Below, piece after piece: positions 51,825 through 61,244 of a stretch of DNA of 64,000 bases (its first letter is position 1; each line of letters starts with the position of its first letter). Location: assembly GCA_004794785.1 (NCBI GenBank), contig SJOL01006413.1, positions 17,166-81,165 of the forward strand. The letters are read 5' to 3'. This DNA is from Opisthorchis felineus. Lineage: Eukaryota; Platyhelminthes; Trematoda; Opisthorchiida; Opisthorchiidae. The notes below the pieces were generated by a model. The model was not told the origin of the DNA and did no database searches. It was given only the letters and a program-made list of their open reading frames with translations. The position numbers and the translations under genes are program-made.

Positions 51825-53336
51825 CTATAAGTTAATAAAGGAACAATTAAAAGCTTGGAAAGCATTAACTGGCTGGAAGATTAAAGTGCATTTGGATCCG
51901 GTGAAATAAAACACATAATATTATTCTCCTCTAAAAATTGTGATAAAAAACTTCGGGGTAAACCAAAGGACGAAAAACCTTTAAGTGCTCAGCTCACACA
52001 TAATCCAAATACCAAGTCCAAAACACACGCGCCATAAACAAAAGTGGACATAATAAGGCTCTTTCAAGAGAACAAACAACTATCGTGCATGCTGCTAGCA
52101 ATAAACACAAAATTGACTTAACTCAATCAGTCATTTCTCCATATTCATATATCGCTGAAAGACAAAATTTTCTTTCTCTGTAAAAGATGTTCCGGAACGA
52201 CTGACCGCTTTCATGAACACTAGTGCAGGTCTCAGGTCACCAATGTTGTAAGACACAGGTGACGAGTTCTTTTTTACCTGCCAGCAATGTCCTTCTGCTT
52301 ACGGCGTATATCTGGACTTCTGTTCGAGATACACCGAGTTCCTCCGTTCGTACCCCTCCTTCTCTCCAAAGGGCCATTCATTTACCTCCAAAGTTGCTTT
52401 TTGAATCATTTCACAGCTAACTACAATCAGTGAGATGGCGAATGTATAAGGGTTGATGACAGGTAAATGGTGTGTAACACATGGTAATTTCACGAAATTG
52501 GGCTCCCCTTCCAGATTCCACGGTACTGGTTTTTATGTATCTGGGTACGACTAGTGTTGCTTTTAACATTTTCTATTTGTTATTCTCTTCCTCCGTTGTT
52601 CCATTATAGTGTGCGGAACGCTATTAAGCCTGTCCGTCGTCGATCCTCACACAACATCCAAGCATTCTGCAGATCACAGGAACCGTCCTTCTATTACCAG
52701 TAGGATTTCTTAAACCGGGAACGAGTATTACATTATATTGCGTGATGTTGGGTACTATGCATGTTAGGTGTAGCTGGGCAGGAGTTACAATGACTGGAGA
52801 AGTGGTAGGCCACAACGACATTTTTAGTCTCAGAACGCCACCTGCTTTATTAGAAGTTCTATATATGCTAAACTGAAAACGGTTCCAGGTTGAGTAAACA
52901 ACCGTGTCGATGGTGCATCAAAGAAAACCAAGAAAACAGGCATTTCCCGGGATATAGTCACAAGACAATCAAGATATACAAACATTTGCCTGGGCTATGT
53001 ACACGTCAGATTTCAGACGTACTTTGCCCTATACCACGTGTCATTGGACTCCAAATTTCCTAGAATCCAGGTGGACTCTGAAAAGTGGAGAGTGCTTGGT
53101 CATCCCGTCTTGCACGATTTGTTGTTAGATCTTGGCACTTCTTTTAGTTTATATTCCTTATTAAACTGGCTTTCAAGCCCAACTGAAAGACATTAAGGCA
53201 AACTACAGCGTGACTGAATAAAAAACCGTTTGATAATGGTTGCAGAGCAACGGTGCGTCGCAGGGGAATGTGTGTATTATCAAAAGCGTGGTGCTCTTTA
53301 TTGAACACTCCAAAATTATCCATCCTAAGTGCTTAC

Positions 53337-53635
53337 GTTACAAGGGTGAACTGGAATATAATCAGGCCAAACTTTGGTTTCTTTGACATAACTGTCCTTG
53401 TGTGTGCTGGCAGGAGGAGCAATCCAACGAGCGAAAGCCTCTTTACCGTCCGGTCTTCCATATGGCACATACTCATCATTATAGTTTGTCCGCCCAGTTG
53501 GCCTATCCGTTTGTCCGCGGAAATCGCTCATCAGGTGAGGTGAAATAGGACGACCGGTCAGAGTGTCTTCCATGCGGTTGTTGCGTGTGCTTCCTGTTTC
53601 CTCTTTCGGGCCCATCTGGAGGCGCGCCAGGTCGT
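53337..53635 (-). CDS. PPP1R32: PPP1R32-like, exon 3
   Basis: Acceptor CTCTTGACAG at 53636; the first two bases AC complete an Asp codon begun in exon 2 (G|AC). Donor AAC|GTAAGC ends it in phase 0. It encodes DLARLQMGPKEETGSTRN, SPHLMSDFRGQTDRPTGR, TNYNDEYVPYGRPDGKEAFA and ASTHKDSYVKETKVW. The T-N-Y-N-x-x-Y block matches a vertebrate T-S-x-Y-N-x-x-Y block. A second acceptor (GCGCCTCCAG) 20 bases further in is in the same region and could be used. At 99 codons it is the longest exon of the gene. Confidence 0.78.
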
Positions 53636-54881
53636 CTGTCAAGAGGAATCGCAGAGCATTTCAACCAGTTCCGCCCCCTTATGGTGCGAAATTTACATAT
53701 TCACTTTACTTTTCGTGCTTCTTACATTGTGTGTAAAAACACTGACCATGTTCAAATATGTCACTAAATGCAATCATTGGATAACACTTTCAATGAATAG
53801 CTTACCGAAATGGTTATTTGGAAGAACTCAGTCGTAATCTATAGCTTTCAGATGGTTTCCTTGAAACGACCTCAGTGCAAAGATCCTTTTTGTGAACTGA
53901 ACAGTGGCTTCTGAAATTACGCCTTGTCATATGAAACAGTAAACTTCAAGATGAATTATGCATTTCCTGTTATATTCCAAGGGAATCTCTCTAGCTAACC
54001 CTCTCTGGTTTACTTAGGATTTCATTGTTTTGCTCAAGGTATTAGGGAGCCTTTCACCTTAACCATGAGGTTGGAAATGTCTTTGTTCAATAAACCTTTG
54101 CCGGGTATAAATTAACCTTAGAAAAATACTGTTAACAGATACTGCAACCTGATGTACACATCCCACTGTTTCCTACATCATTCGGAACTGATTCTGCTCA
54201 ATGGGCTTTGGCAGCAGAATGAAAGCACAGTCAGGTAGTAGCAAGAAATTTTTCTGGAAAAACTAGTGCTGAAAACTCCTCCGTACAAATGACGCCAGTT
54301 GCCGGAAGGGTTCCTCCATTATCGACAATCAATAGGAGAAACTTTGAAAATTATACAGAAAACAACTTCTGATGCACAAAGTAACTGTTGTGCTTCCACA
54401 AAAGTTTCAGAATATCGACAATGGCACTTCTTGTTGTTAATTAAAGCGGCCTTTGCCAGTTTCCACATAACTACATCAATCCGTGTAAACGTGCAACTTA
54501 AACCTTCGGTTAGCTCAAAAACTAGTTCTGCTTTGTCAAATGCAACCAAACATCCTGTGGAACATTTAACCCTTTTGCGCCGGGACCGGACAAACTTTAG
54601 GGCCAAGGATATTGCGCAAAACAATGAAGGTAATAACCAGGTTCACAATTTTAAACTAGATCACCTATATATTAATTTTTTTGTTTGGCAAACTCCTACT
54701 ATAGAATAAACGAGCTTAAAAATCCGAGGTTGAACTGTTGCTAACCAGTGAATTTTGGAAAGGCAGGTCGACATCAACGCTGGCTGTCTGGCGTTGTCAT
54801 TATGAAAAGATGACTAATTAGGGACTTTTTAATAGCACCATTAAAAGCAGACAAACTCAGCTTATTAAGGCGTTTTTTCTA

Positions 54882-55004
54882 ATGTATGTATGTATGTATG
54901 TATGTATGTATGTATGTATGTATGTATGTATGTATGTATGTATGTATGTATGTGTGTATGTATGTATGTATGTATGTATGTATGTATGTATGTATGTATG
55001 CATG
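54882..55004. repeat. (ATGT)n microsatellite
   Basis: About 120 bases of the tetramer ATGT with one TGTG interruption near 54950, in intron 2 of the PPP1R32-like gene. It is long enough to be length-variable between individuals. Confidence 0.97.
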
Positions 55005-55153
55005 ATCATCACTGAACACCTAATGTGTTCAACTTACATGTTTGTCTCAGACTAGCATAAAACCCCTTCTCCATTGCGTAGTTCAATGAAACAGCAGAAT
55101 GTTGTTCCAGTTGTTTTAGTAAATGATAGCAATTAAAATACGTAGTCGCAGCA

Positions 55154-55462
55154 CACCATGGTAGTATATCAAAAAGTGAATTCTTCTTTGCAAGTGTCAT
55201 TGACGATCCATAACATCAGCCACATAAGCACTTGCTACCGATTACTCATTTGGTTGCTGAAAATTCTTCCACAGCCCACCTTATGAGTAGTGCATTACAA
55301 ATATACACGTATCGCGATATCTCGAATATCGTAGCAACTGAAACATGATGCGGCCTGGTACAGCACATTCAGTTGCCTGGAAACATCACAAACGAGAGAT
55401 TCAGCTGGGTTCTAGGTGAGTCTCTCGCAAAACCAAATTTGTTTGCAAATGAGTGTATTTCA
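55154..55462 (+). repeat. Duplicated block containing a hammerhead-associated repeat
   Basis: The first 90 bases (AAAAAGTGAA, TTCTTTGCAAGTGTCA, GACGATCCATAACATCAGCC, ATAAGCACTT) recur at 57000-57085. From 55281 on it carries the plus-strand repeat unit from CTTATGAGTAGTGC through GGAAACATCACAAACGAGAG to GAGTGTATTTC. Just before it, 55243-55277 is the same repeat in opposite orientation, so the join is head-to-head. The ribozyme block itself is lost at the join. Confidence 0.8.
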
Positions 55463-56054
55463 CTTCCTACCCAATTTTGACCTTTTTCATTCCAGTTTCC
55501 AAACCGACAAAAAGGAACAGATCCTATTTGAGCGTTTTTCTACATTTCGTCTGTTCACTATAAACTCAGATTTTATTTGAGGAGGCAATTAAGCAGTTGC
55601 AAAAAGGAATGCTGCCGTTTGATTATTACTCGTAATTTGGTAAATTTTTGCTAGCATACAGAGGAGAATTAGCTTCTCAATAATCGTCCGAATATTACGA
55701 TCATAATAAGCGAAAGAAACGAAGGATGATGAAACTTGTAAACGGCTGCACTTGCATTGGCTTGCTTGTTATTTTCACTATCTTTCCTATCATTAAGTTA
55801 TGCTGAACTCTGGCTTTTCGCAAGGCTCTATCACGACCTATGACCCTCGAACCCAGTTGGTGGTTTGAGGTTTCGCCTCAAAACAATGACAATATAGTAA
55901 GACAACTTCATTTTTACCGTTTTCCTCTTATTGTTTGCCCACCGTCTTTTCAACATTTATCAAAAAAGCGAAAGCAATACTCTGTAGGAAATCCTTCTTC
56001 GAAACCCTGATTTTCATGTGCATTGATTGTGTCGGTTCAGATGAGTAAACTCAC

Positions 56055-56115
56055 CTTTAGGTAACAAAGGCCTTCCAAACTGAGCCTGATAAGTTGACTG
56101 ATTTCTTTTCGGACC
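56055..56115 (-). CDS. PPP1R32: PPP1R32-like, exon 2
   Basis: A 61-base exon with excellent borders: a pyrimidine-rich acceptor TTTTTTCGCTTAACAG and a consensus donor AAAG|GTGAGT. It encodes GPKRNQSTYQAQFGRPLLPK plus one base. S-T-Y-x-x-x-F-x-x-P is a common signature of axonemal microtubule proteins. Phase 0 at the start and phase 1 at the end agree with exons 1 and 3. Confidence 0.8.
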
Positions 56116-56490
56116 CTGTTAAGCGAAAAAATAACATAATGAACTGAGAATTACGAAACCATGATTTTCGGCTTCAACTTCGCCCTTATTGCGTTTCGAA
56201 TGAAGCAAAGGCATGTGCTTCGGTAGTACAGAAGTAACGCTTCCTTGTAGATTGTCATCTATTGAGGTCATGTTGTCCTGCAGAACAACACTGAAAAACC
56301 GATCTCATGTACAAAAAATACCTTCAAATGGGGCTTTCCGTATTTACTAGGCACGTTAAATCTGGAGAGTGATGGAACTGGTTCTCGGCCATCCTGTCTG
56401 GAGTACGGGACAAAGTCTTTATGCGTTACAGAGAGATAGTTTGTCTTCAGTACATCCCTGAGTAAAATTTAACAGCAAAACAGGTTGAAC

Positions 56491-56721
56491 AAACTTCATT
56501 CTTTTATTGTCTATATCATCCATGCCTGGCGTATATTGAATAACTGGTCTTTCGTTTGTTACGAAACCGGATCCGTAAAGCGATACTATCTTTGGCTTGA
56601 ATGGTTCCCAATGTTGTCCATAGGATGTTTTGTATGACGTGCAGTAGTGACTGAGGACATCCGTTTCACCTCCTCGACTCTGTTTCACATGCTCCGAAAC
56701 AGTGCCAGCGTACATCACGTC
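56491..56721 (-). CDS. PPP1R32: PPP1R32-like, exon 1 (N-terminal)
   Basis: ATG at 56715-56713, preceded by a possible acceptor CTCAACAG at 56722, so a 5' non-coding exon is likely. The frame is open up to the acceptor (GAC GTG before the ATG). It encodes MYAGTVSEHVKQSRGGETDV, then HYCTSYKTSYGQHWEPFKPK, YGSGFVTNERPVIQYTP and MDDIDNKR. Vertebrate PPP1R32 begins with the same order of features: V-S-x-x-V-K, G-G-x-T-D, Y-x-T-S-Y-x-T-A-Y-G, F-K-P-R, G-T-G-Y-x-S-N, P-V-V and L-D-N. The donor is the weak point: the phase-0 choices are TTT|GTTCAA at 56491 or CCT|GTTTTG at 56482, neither a good consensus. Confidence 0.85.
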
Positions 56722-56877
56722 CTGTTGAGCTTGGTTTCGGAATCAGCCAAATTCTGATGTGGGCTTGAAAGACAGGTTAAAAGAGATCAAAATCAAATAG
56801 CAACATTAACAGCAAATGGATAAGCATCTTTAAATCTCTAGACTCACAAACAAAGATGAACCTCCCTGAGTTTCCGT

Positions 56878-56998
56878 CAACCTTATGTTCTACTTGAAAC
56901 TAAATTGCACGAAATTAGGGAAATACACTCATTTCCAAACAAATTTGGTTTGGAACCTGGAACCCATCTGAATCTCTCGTTTGTGATGTTTCCATGGT
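56878..56998 (-). repeat. Hammerhead-associated repeat, partial, minus
   Basis: The minus strand reads GGAAACATCACAAACGAGAG ... GAAATGAGTGTATTTCCC ... TGACGGAAACTCAGGGA and stops exactly where the ribozyme block would begin. It lies just upstream of exon 1 of the PPP1R32-like gene. Confidence 0.8.
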
Positions 56999-56999
56999 A

Positions 57000-57280
57000 G
57001 CATTCCAAAAAGTGAACTTTTCTTTGCAAGTGTCAAGGAGAACATAGACGATCCATAACATCAGCCATATAAGCACTTCCTACCGACTAAAGCCCACCTT
57101 ATGAGTAGTGCATTACACGTATACATGTATCGCGATATCTCGAATATCGTAGCAACTGAAACATGAGGTGGCCTGGTGCAGCACATTCAGTTGCCTGGAA
57201 ACATCACAAACGAGAGATTCAGCTGGGTTCCAGGTGAGTCTCTCGCAAAACCAAATTTGCAAATGAGTGTATTTCGTTAA
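57000..57280 (+). repeat. Duplicated block with hammerhead-associated repeat, second copy
   Basis: Second copy of 55154-55462. It differs by a ~40-base insert (GGAGAACATA) / deletion set and by a shorter join (CTAAAGCCCACC). From 57098 it carries the repeat from CTTATGAGTAGTGC to GAGTGTATTTCG. The two copies flank exons 1 and 2 of the PPP1R32-like gene in direct orientation. Confidence 0.8.
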
Positions 57281-57284
57281 AGGT

Positions 57285-60120
57285 GGAACCTTCCTTTTTA
57301 CATCACAGAAAATACTAACTTCAAGAATGTTTTGCACCACAGTTGAGGCCGAAGACTCGTTCACGCACGAAAAACTGTTATATATAATGTGTTATTTGTC
57401 CATCTAATTAAATGAAATTCTTCGTCGCCTTCAAAAGTAAATTCCATATAACAATACTCAGCGTCTCATCTTTGGCTTCCGCTAGCCTCTTAAGCTGGAT
57501 CTCTTTTACTGATAGCCGTAATTTTACGCGTTGATGATGCTGACAATGCAGGATAGTTGCCTTTTTTATGGCTTTGGTTTGTGGAATTTGGTGTCAGCGA
57601 TGCATCAAAAAACAGGCATTTGGTGAGACACTATGTGATTTGCTTGAAAACCGCAGACAGCAACTAGTCACGTGCTACACGTGCCTAGTTGGCGACTATA
57701 TAGTCCAATGTTGCTTTGGTTTGCTGATTCGGATTCACCTTTTATGGGTGGGCAAATATTATAACAACCGAAGTTACCGAAAGAAATTAATAATGTGTCT
57801 CTGCTGTCTGCCCTGTTTCCCGTCCTCCTGACTATAGGGCTCTATCCTACCAAATTGGAATCGTTGTATAGAAGTTAAGTATTTTTGCGATGAATTAATG
57901 TCAATCAAATTGATTTTGGAGCTCTTTCGGAAAAGTGTCCATCAACCGTGTTCTGATGACAGATATCATTCAGATAGTAGATTTCTGAAGATCTCAGATA
58001 GTGCGGTCAACTTGCCTAATTTGACAAACAAGAAGAGCTAATGAGATTGACCTTATTCTTCGATACATCAGGCAAAAAGCACATCCACCTCCCGAACTTG
58101 CTTTATTAACCTGGCATTTGGTGCGACACCCGCAAACCTATGATGAAAGCTCTTTCCAGCGCTGTCCACCCCGTATTCATATCTTTATTGTAGGATTCAC
58201 AAAATTTACTTCCGCCAGCCATTTCACCAGATGTTTATAAGCCATCTGATAAGACACCGTGTTGACTAGTCAGCGGTTGCCATAACCTAACGAGGTCATA
58301 ACAGAGGTCATTACTAGGCCTCCGTCCAAGTTGTAACCTTTGGCTACAGACTGTCAAAAAAATTTCAGAAAGCACTGTGCTTAGTCTAGTCACCGGGCGA
58401 CATAAGCCCAGTTTTTTGTTGTTTCCAACAGGGCCCCGTAGGTTTGGCGCCAAAATGATTTTTCACACAGCAGTTCAGGATTTTCGGTGCTGAAAATTAG
58501 CGGATCCGCATTCCATTTTTGCTTAAAAGTTATCGCTTCCGTTGTTCCTTGCAGCCCTTCTTATTTTCTAATTCATTTCGTTCGTATTCGAGCAAAGTAA
58601 TAGAATTGAGGGAAAAAAATTAATTTTCGTTTCTTATTTCATTTAAACACGATTACGTTTGCGCAACTTATCATAGCACCCAAGCGCCCTTTCAGTTGCG
58701 ATTTTTTAAGGAACAACCGGATGTGGTTGAATTTGACACGTGATCGAATGTCAGAGGGTGTGAAAATCATCATCCTACTTCACAGTCATGAGGTTGCACT
58801 AGGGAATTGTCCATTAATCGTGCCGAAAACCAAAAGCCGGTCATTCAAAGAGAGTGATCACCGTCCGGCTAGAACCGTCCTAGCATCTTACCCCCAATTC
58901 TACAAACATAAAGCACACTTTTACAGCAACATGTGTTAGGATGTATCTAAGGTGATCTGCTCTATTTGCTGTGAATGCTCTATTTTATTAGCTTTTCCTG
59001 AATTGTCAAAGGTTCTACAATCTGCCAAAGCATTTCCAGCAGAACCACTCAACTTTTATGAGCGATACTGAGTAATTTAATCATTGGCTTGACGACAAGG
59101 ATTCTCCGACAATTACTTTTAAAATGTAAAAGGCGTTTTAGACTAGGAATTAGAGTGCATATTAGTATCAAGTTCCGGTCTCCCACACCCACTGTTTTTA
59201 AAGTTAGACCGCCGCTCTACAAATACCGCCCACTAGTAATATGAATTTGCGAGACCATTCCGTTGCCAAACAGCGTATTGTTTCATGGAATACCAACTCG
59301 GGCCTCGATTATCCGGTTGTTAACGCTCATTTGATCCAGGTAGTACCACCGTTTAAAACAACTGGCAACATGGAGCAACAAATGGTCAACTGAGCCCAAC
59401 TGTCATAGATGTGATCACCATCATCACCGTCCTCACTGACAGCAAAACCAGATGAGAAAACTGGTACTTCAATATTATATAGCCGTGCCAATTTATTTCA
59501 GTAGATTTTTGTACTGAAAGGAAGCAAAATAGGGCTGAGGTTGTGATCTGGGGTTAGCTTACCACAAAAATGTGAGGAGACCTAAATACCTGAGATCTCC
59601 CTGAAGTCAGTCTTAAGGAACGCGAAACAACTAACGCAACAGTTTGAGTTTGTCTCTGAATTGCATTTCGGAAGAAAACACATAGAGATTAAATATGGTG
59701 AAAATTCCACTGCATTTATTTTAGGACTACTCCAGGACAGCAGAAGAAGATGTAATCCCTCAGGTGATTTTAGTTCAACGCCAGGCTAGTATCTGACTGA
59801 ACATTACCCGCGAATTCGAATGCGGAGGCGTGCAACATAATTTGGTTCAGGAGAACAGACTTGTTCACATATATACCGGTCGACGATTACCGAAAAGTGA
59901 CTCCTCAGTGTTAAGATAGCAGCACTAAATTTGTCTGGTCATTATTCATAGCCCATCCCTGAAAACAGTCCAAAATGACGTCAATAAACCGCGATAAATT
60001 ACATATTCCAGAAGCTGAGGACATATTTAGAATTAGTTTTGATGCAGGGGTGAACAAACTAATAGCTAACCTGAGCTAGTTTATGTCATATCAATGCATG
60101 TATACACAACATTTCGTGCG
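57285..60120. other. No gene recognised
   Basis: The longest frames (57568-57831 plus, 58235-58453 minus) have no recognisable motif or good splice borders. The promoter and any 5' non-coding exon of the PPP1R32-like gene should lie in the lower end of this stretch. No clear core promoter was seen. Confidence 0.4.
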
Positions 60121-60127
60121 AGAAAGT

Positions 60128-61240
60128 CATCATAATCATCATCATCGACAGCATGACGTCAGTGCTCAACACTGATGCTTCGCTGCAGTACAACCATGAT
60201 TTATTTAAAAGCCTTATTATGAAAAAAGGAATAAAGGTGGATAGGAAATGGACTTATTGCTAGCCTACTATATTCATTCCGAGGTGCCTACACCTCCAGA
60301 CACTTATTCAGGCAATCTGGATAGAAACTGACAACAAGAACGCCATTGACATCCACTCGAAGACGAGAACAATGTCGTTTTCATATTTCAGAATGACAAG
60401 ATTTTCGTCAGAGGTCATTTGAACACCGGGGTTTTGAAAACCTTCTAGCGTTCATCTCATTATTTCATCAATAAAGAAATCAAATACGAATGCAGAGAGT
60501 AATCACCCTTGAGAGACACCGCTGGTTTACGGAAGCATTTGGAGAGCTCTCTGTATGCTCTTACACGTCAGGAAGTCTGAGAATACGAAGAACTTTTTTA
60601 CGTCCAAAAACCTCCGGGGCATTACTTGATGGGCAAGTGTGTCAAGGAGAACAGACCAGTTAACCAAGTTGAATGCGCCTTGAAAATCCAGAAATACTAA
60701 AATTGTGGGTTTTTTGTAAGCATGACGTTGTTCTAGCTCCTGAAAGTGTGAAGATTAGGTCAGTGCAACCTCTACCAGGCCGCAATCCCGCTTGCTGCTC
60801 TTAAGTCACTATCCCGCGAGCCGCCATAAGGCGATGTAGCAAAGTGAAGCGAACAGCCTCATTACGACCGGGGTCAAGCTGATCTCATGTGGTTACTACA
60901 CTCACTACGATCCAATGCCGCAGTCGGTTCCACGTTCACCGTTTAGGGTTCTACGTCAGCTGTTGGCTCCAGATGAATAACAGCTGGTGGCAACGATTAT
61001 TGTTTTTCAAGGTATTTGACCCAACGGTCGAGGCGTTCTTGTTCGTTCAAAATCGTCGCTCCATTCTGATCCTTAATTGTTTCGTTCACAGGTGGTTTCC
61101 GGGGACCGATCGAACGGATCAACTGGAATGATCTCTGGGCATTCCAGGTTTTCTAGGCCTCTCCCGTTGCCTTAGCTTTTTGCGTCCACCAGACTTCATG
61201 GTCGGCTCGCAAGCTTAATTTCACTTAACGCCTGATAAGT
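60128..61240 (-). mobile_element. LINE copy with reverse-transcriptase motifs, internally deleted
   Basis: Read on the minus strand from 61220: linker (EVWWTQKAKATGEA, then SIGPRKPPVNETIKDQNGA and ERLDRWVKYLEKQ), then the palm, FLDFQGAFNLVNWSVLLDTL near 60690, TSGVSQG near 60520, and LVILKYENDIVLVF near 60380. The last is the YADD box changed to Y-E-N-D. Several stops occur. The C-terminal part is missing: the sequence passes straight to the 3' untranslated block (60300-60128) with (GAT)n. It lies immediately downstream of another LINE copy. Confidence 0.82.
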
Positions 61241-61244
61241 CGAC

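Larger units (their letters stand above)
37590..56721 (-). other. PPP1R32: PPP1R32 (IIIG9/SAXO4)-like gene, whole locus, seven coding exons
   Basis: Seven exons on the minus strand join in one frame: 56715-56491 (or 56482), 56115-56055, 53635-53337, 51824-51721, 45645-45471, 41674-41505 and 37647-37590. Each junction is phase-compatible (0, 1, 0, 2, 0, 2), giving about 363 or 366 residues; the vertebrate protein is about 425. From memory of the vertebrate protein, the N-terminal Y-x-T-S-Y-x-T-[AS]-Y-G and F-K-P blocks, the LDN/IDN motif, the S-G-F/T-G-F plus R-[FY]-x-T-x-Y block and the DQEG...QP block occur in the same order. The strongest test is the join of exons 5 and 6: RFVTHYMTR|FYEPPPG reproduces the vertebrate R-Y-x-T-T-Y...Y-F-E pattern only when spliced. 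Family members bind ciliary and flagellar microtubules. Introns hold LINE relics, the assembly gap and an (ATGT)n array. Confidence 0.8.

Noticed and set aside
54299..54709. 136-codon open frame on the plus strand, with a 101-codon frame opposite
   Set aside because: No recognisable domain, no splice or promoter context, and it lies within an intron of the PPP1R32-like gene. Frames of this length are expected by chance in 64 kb.
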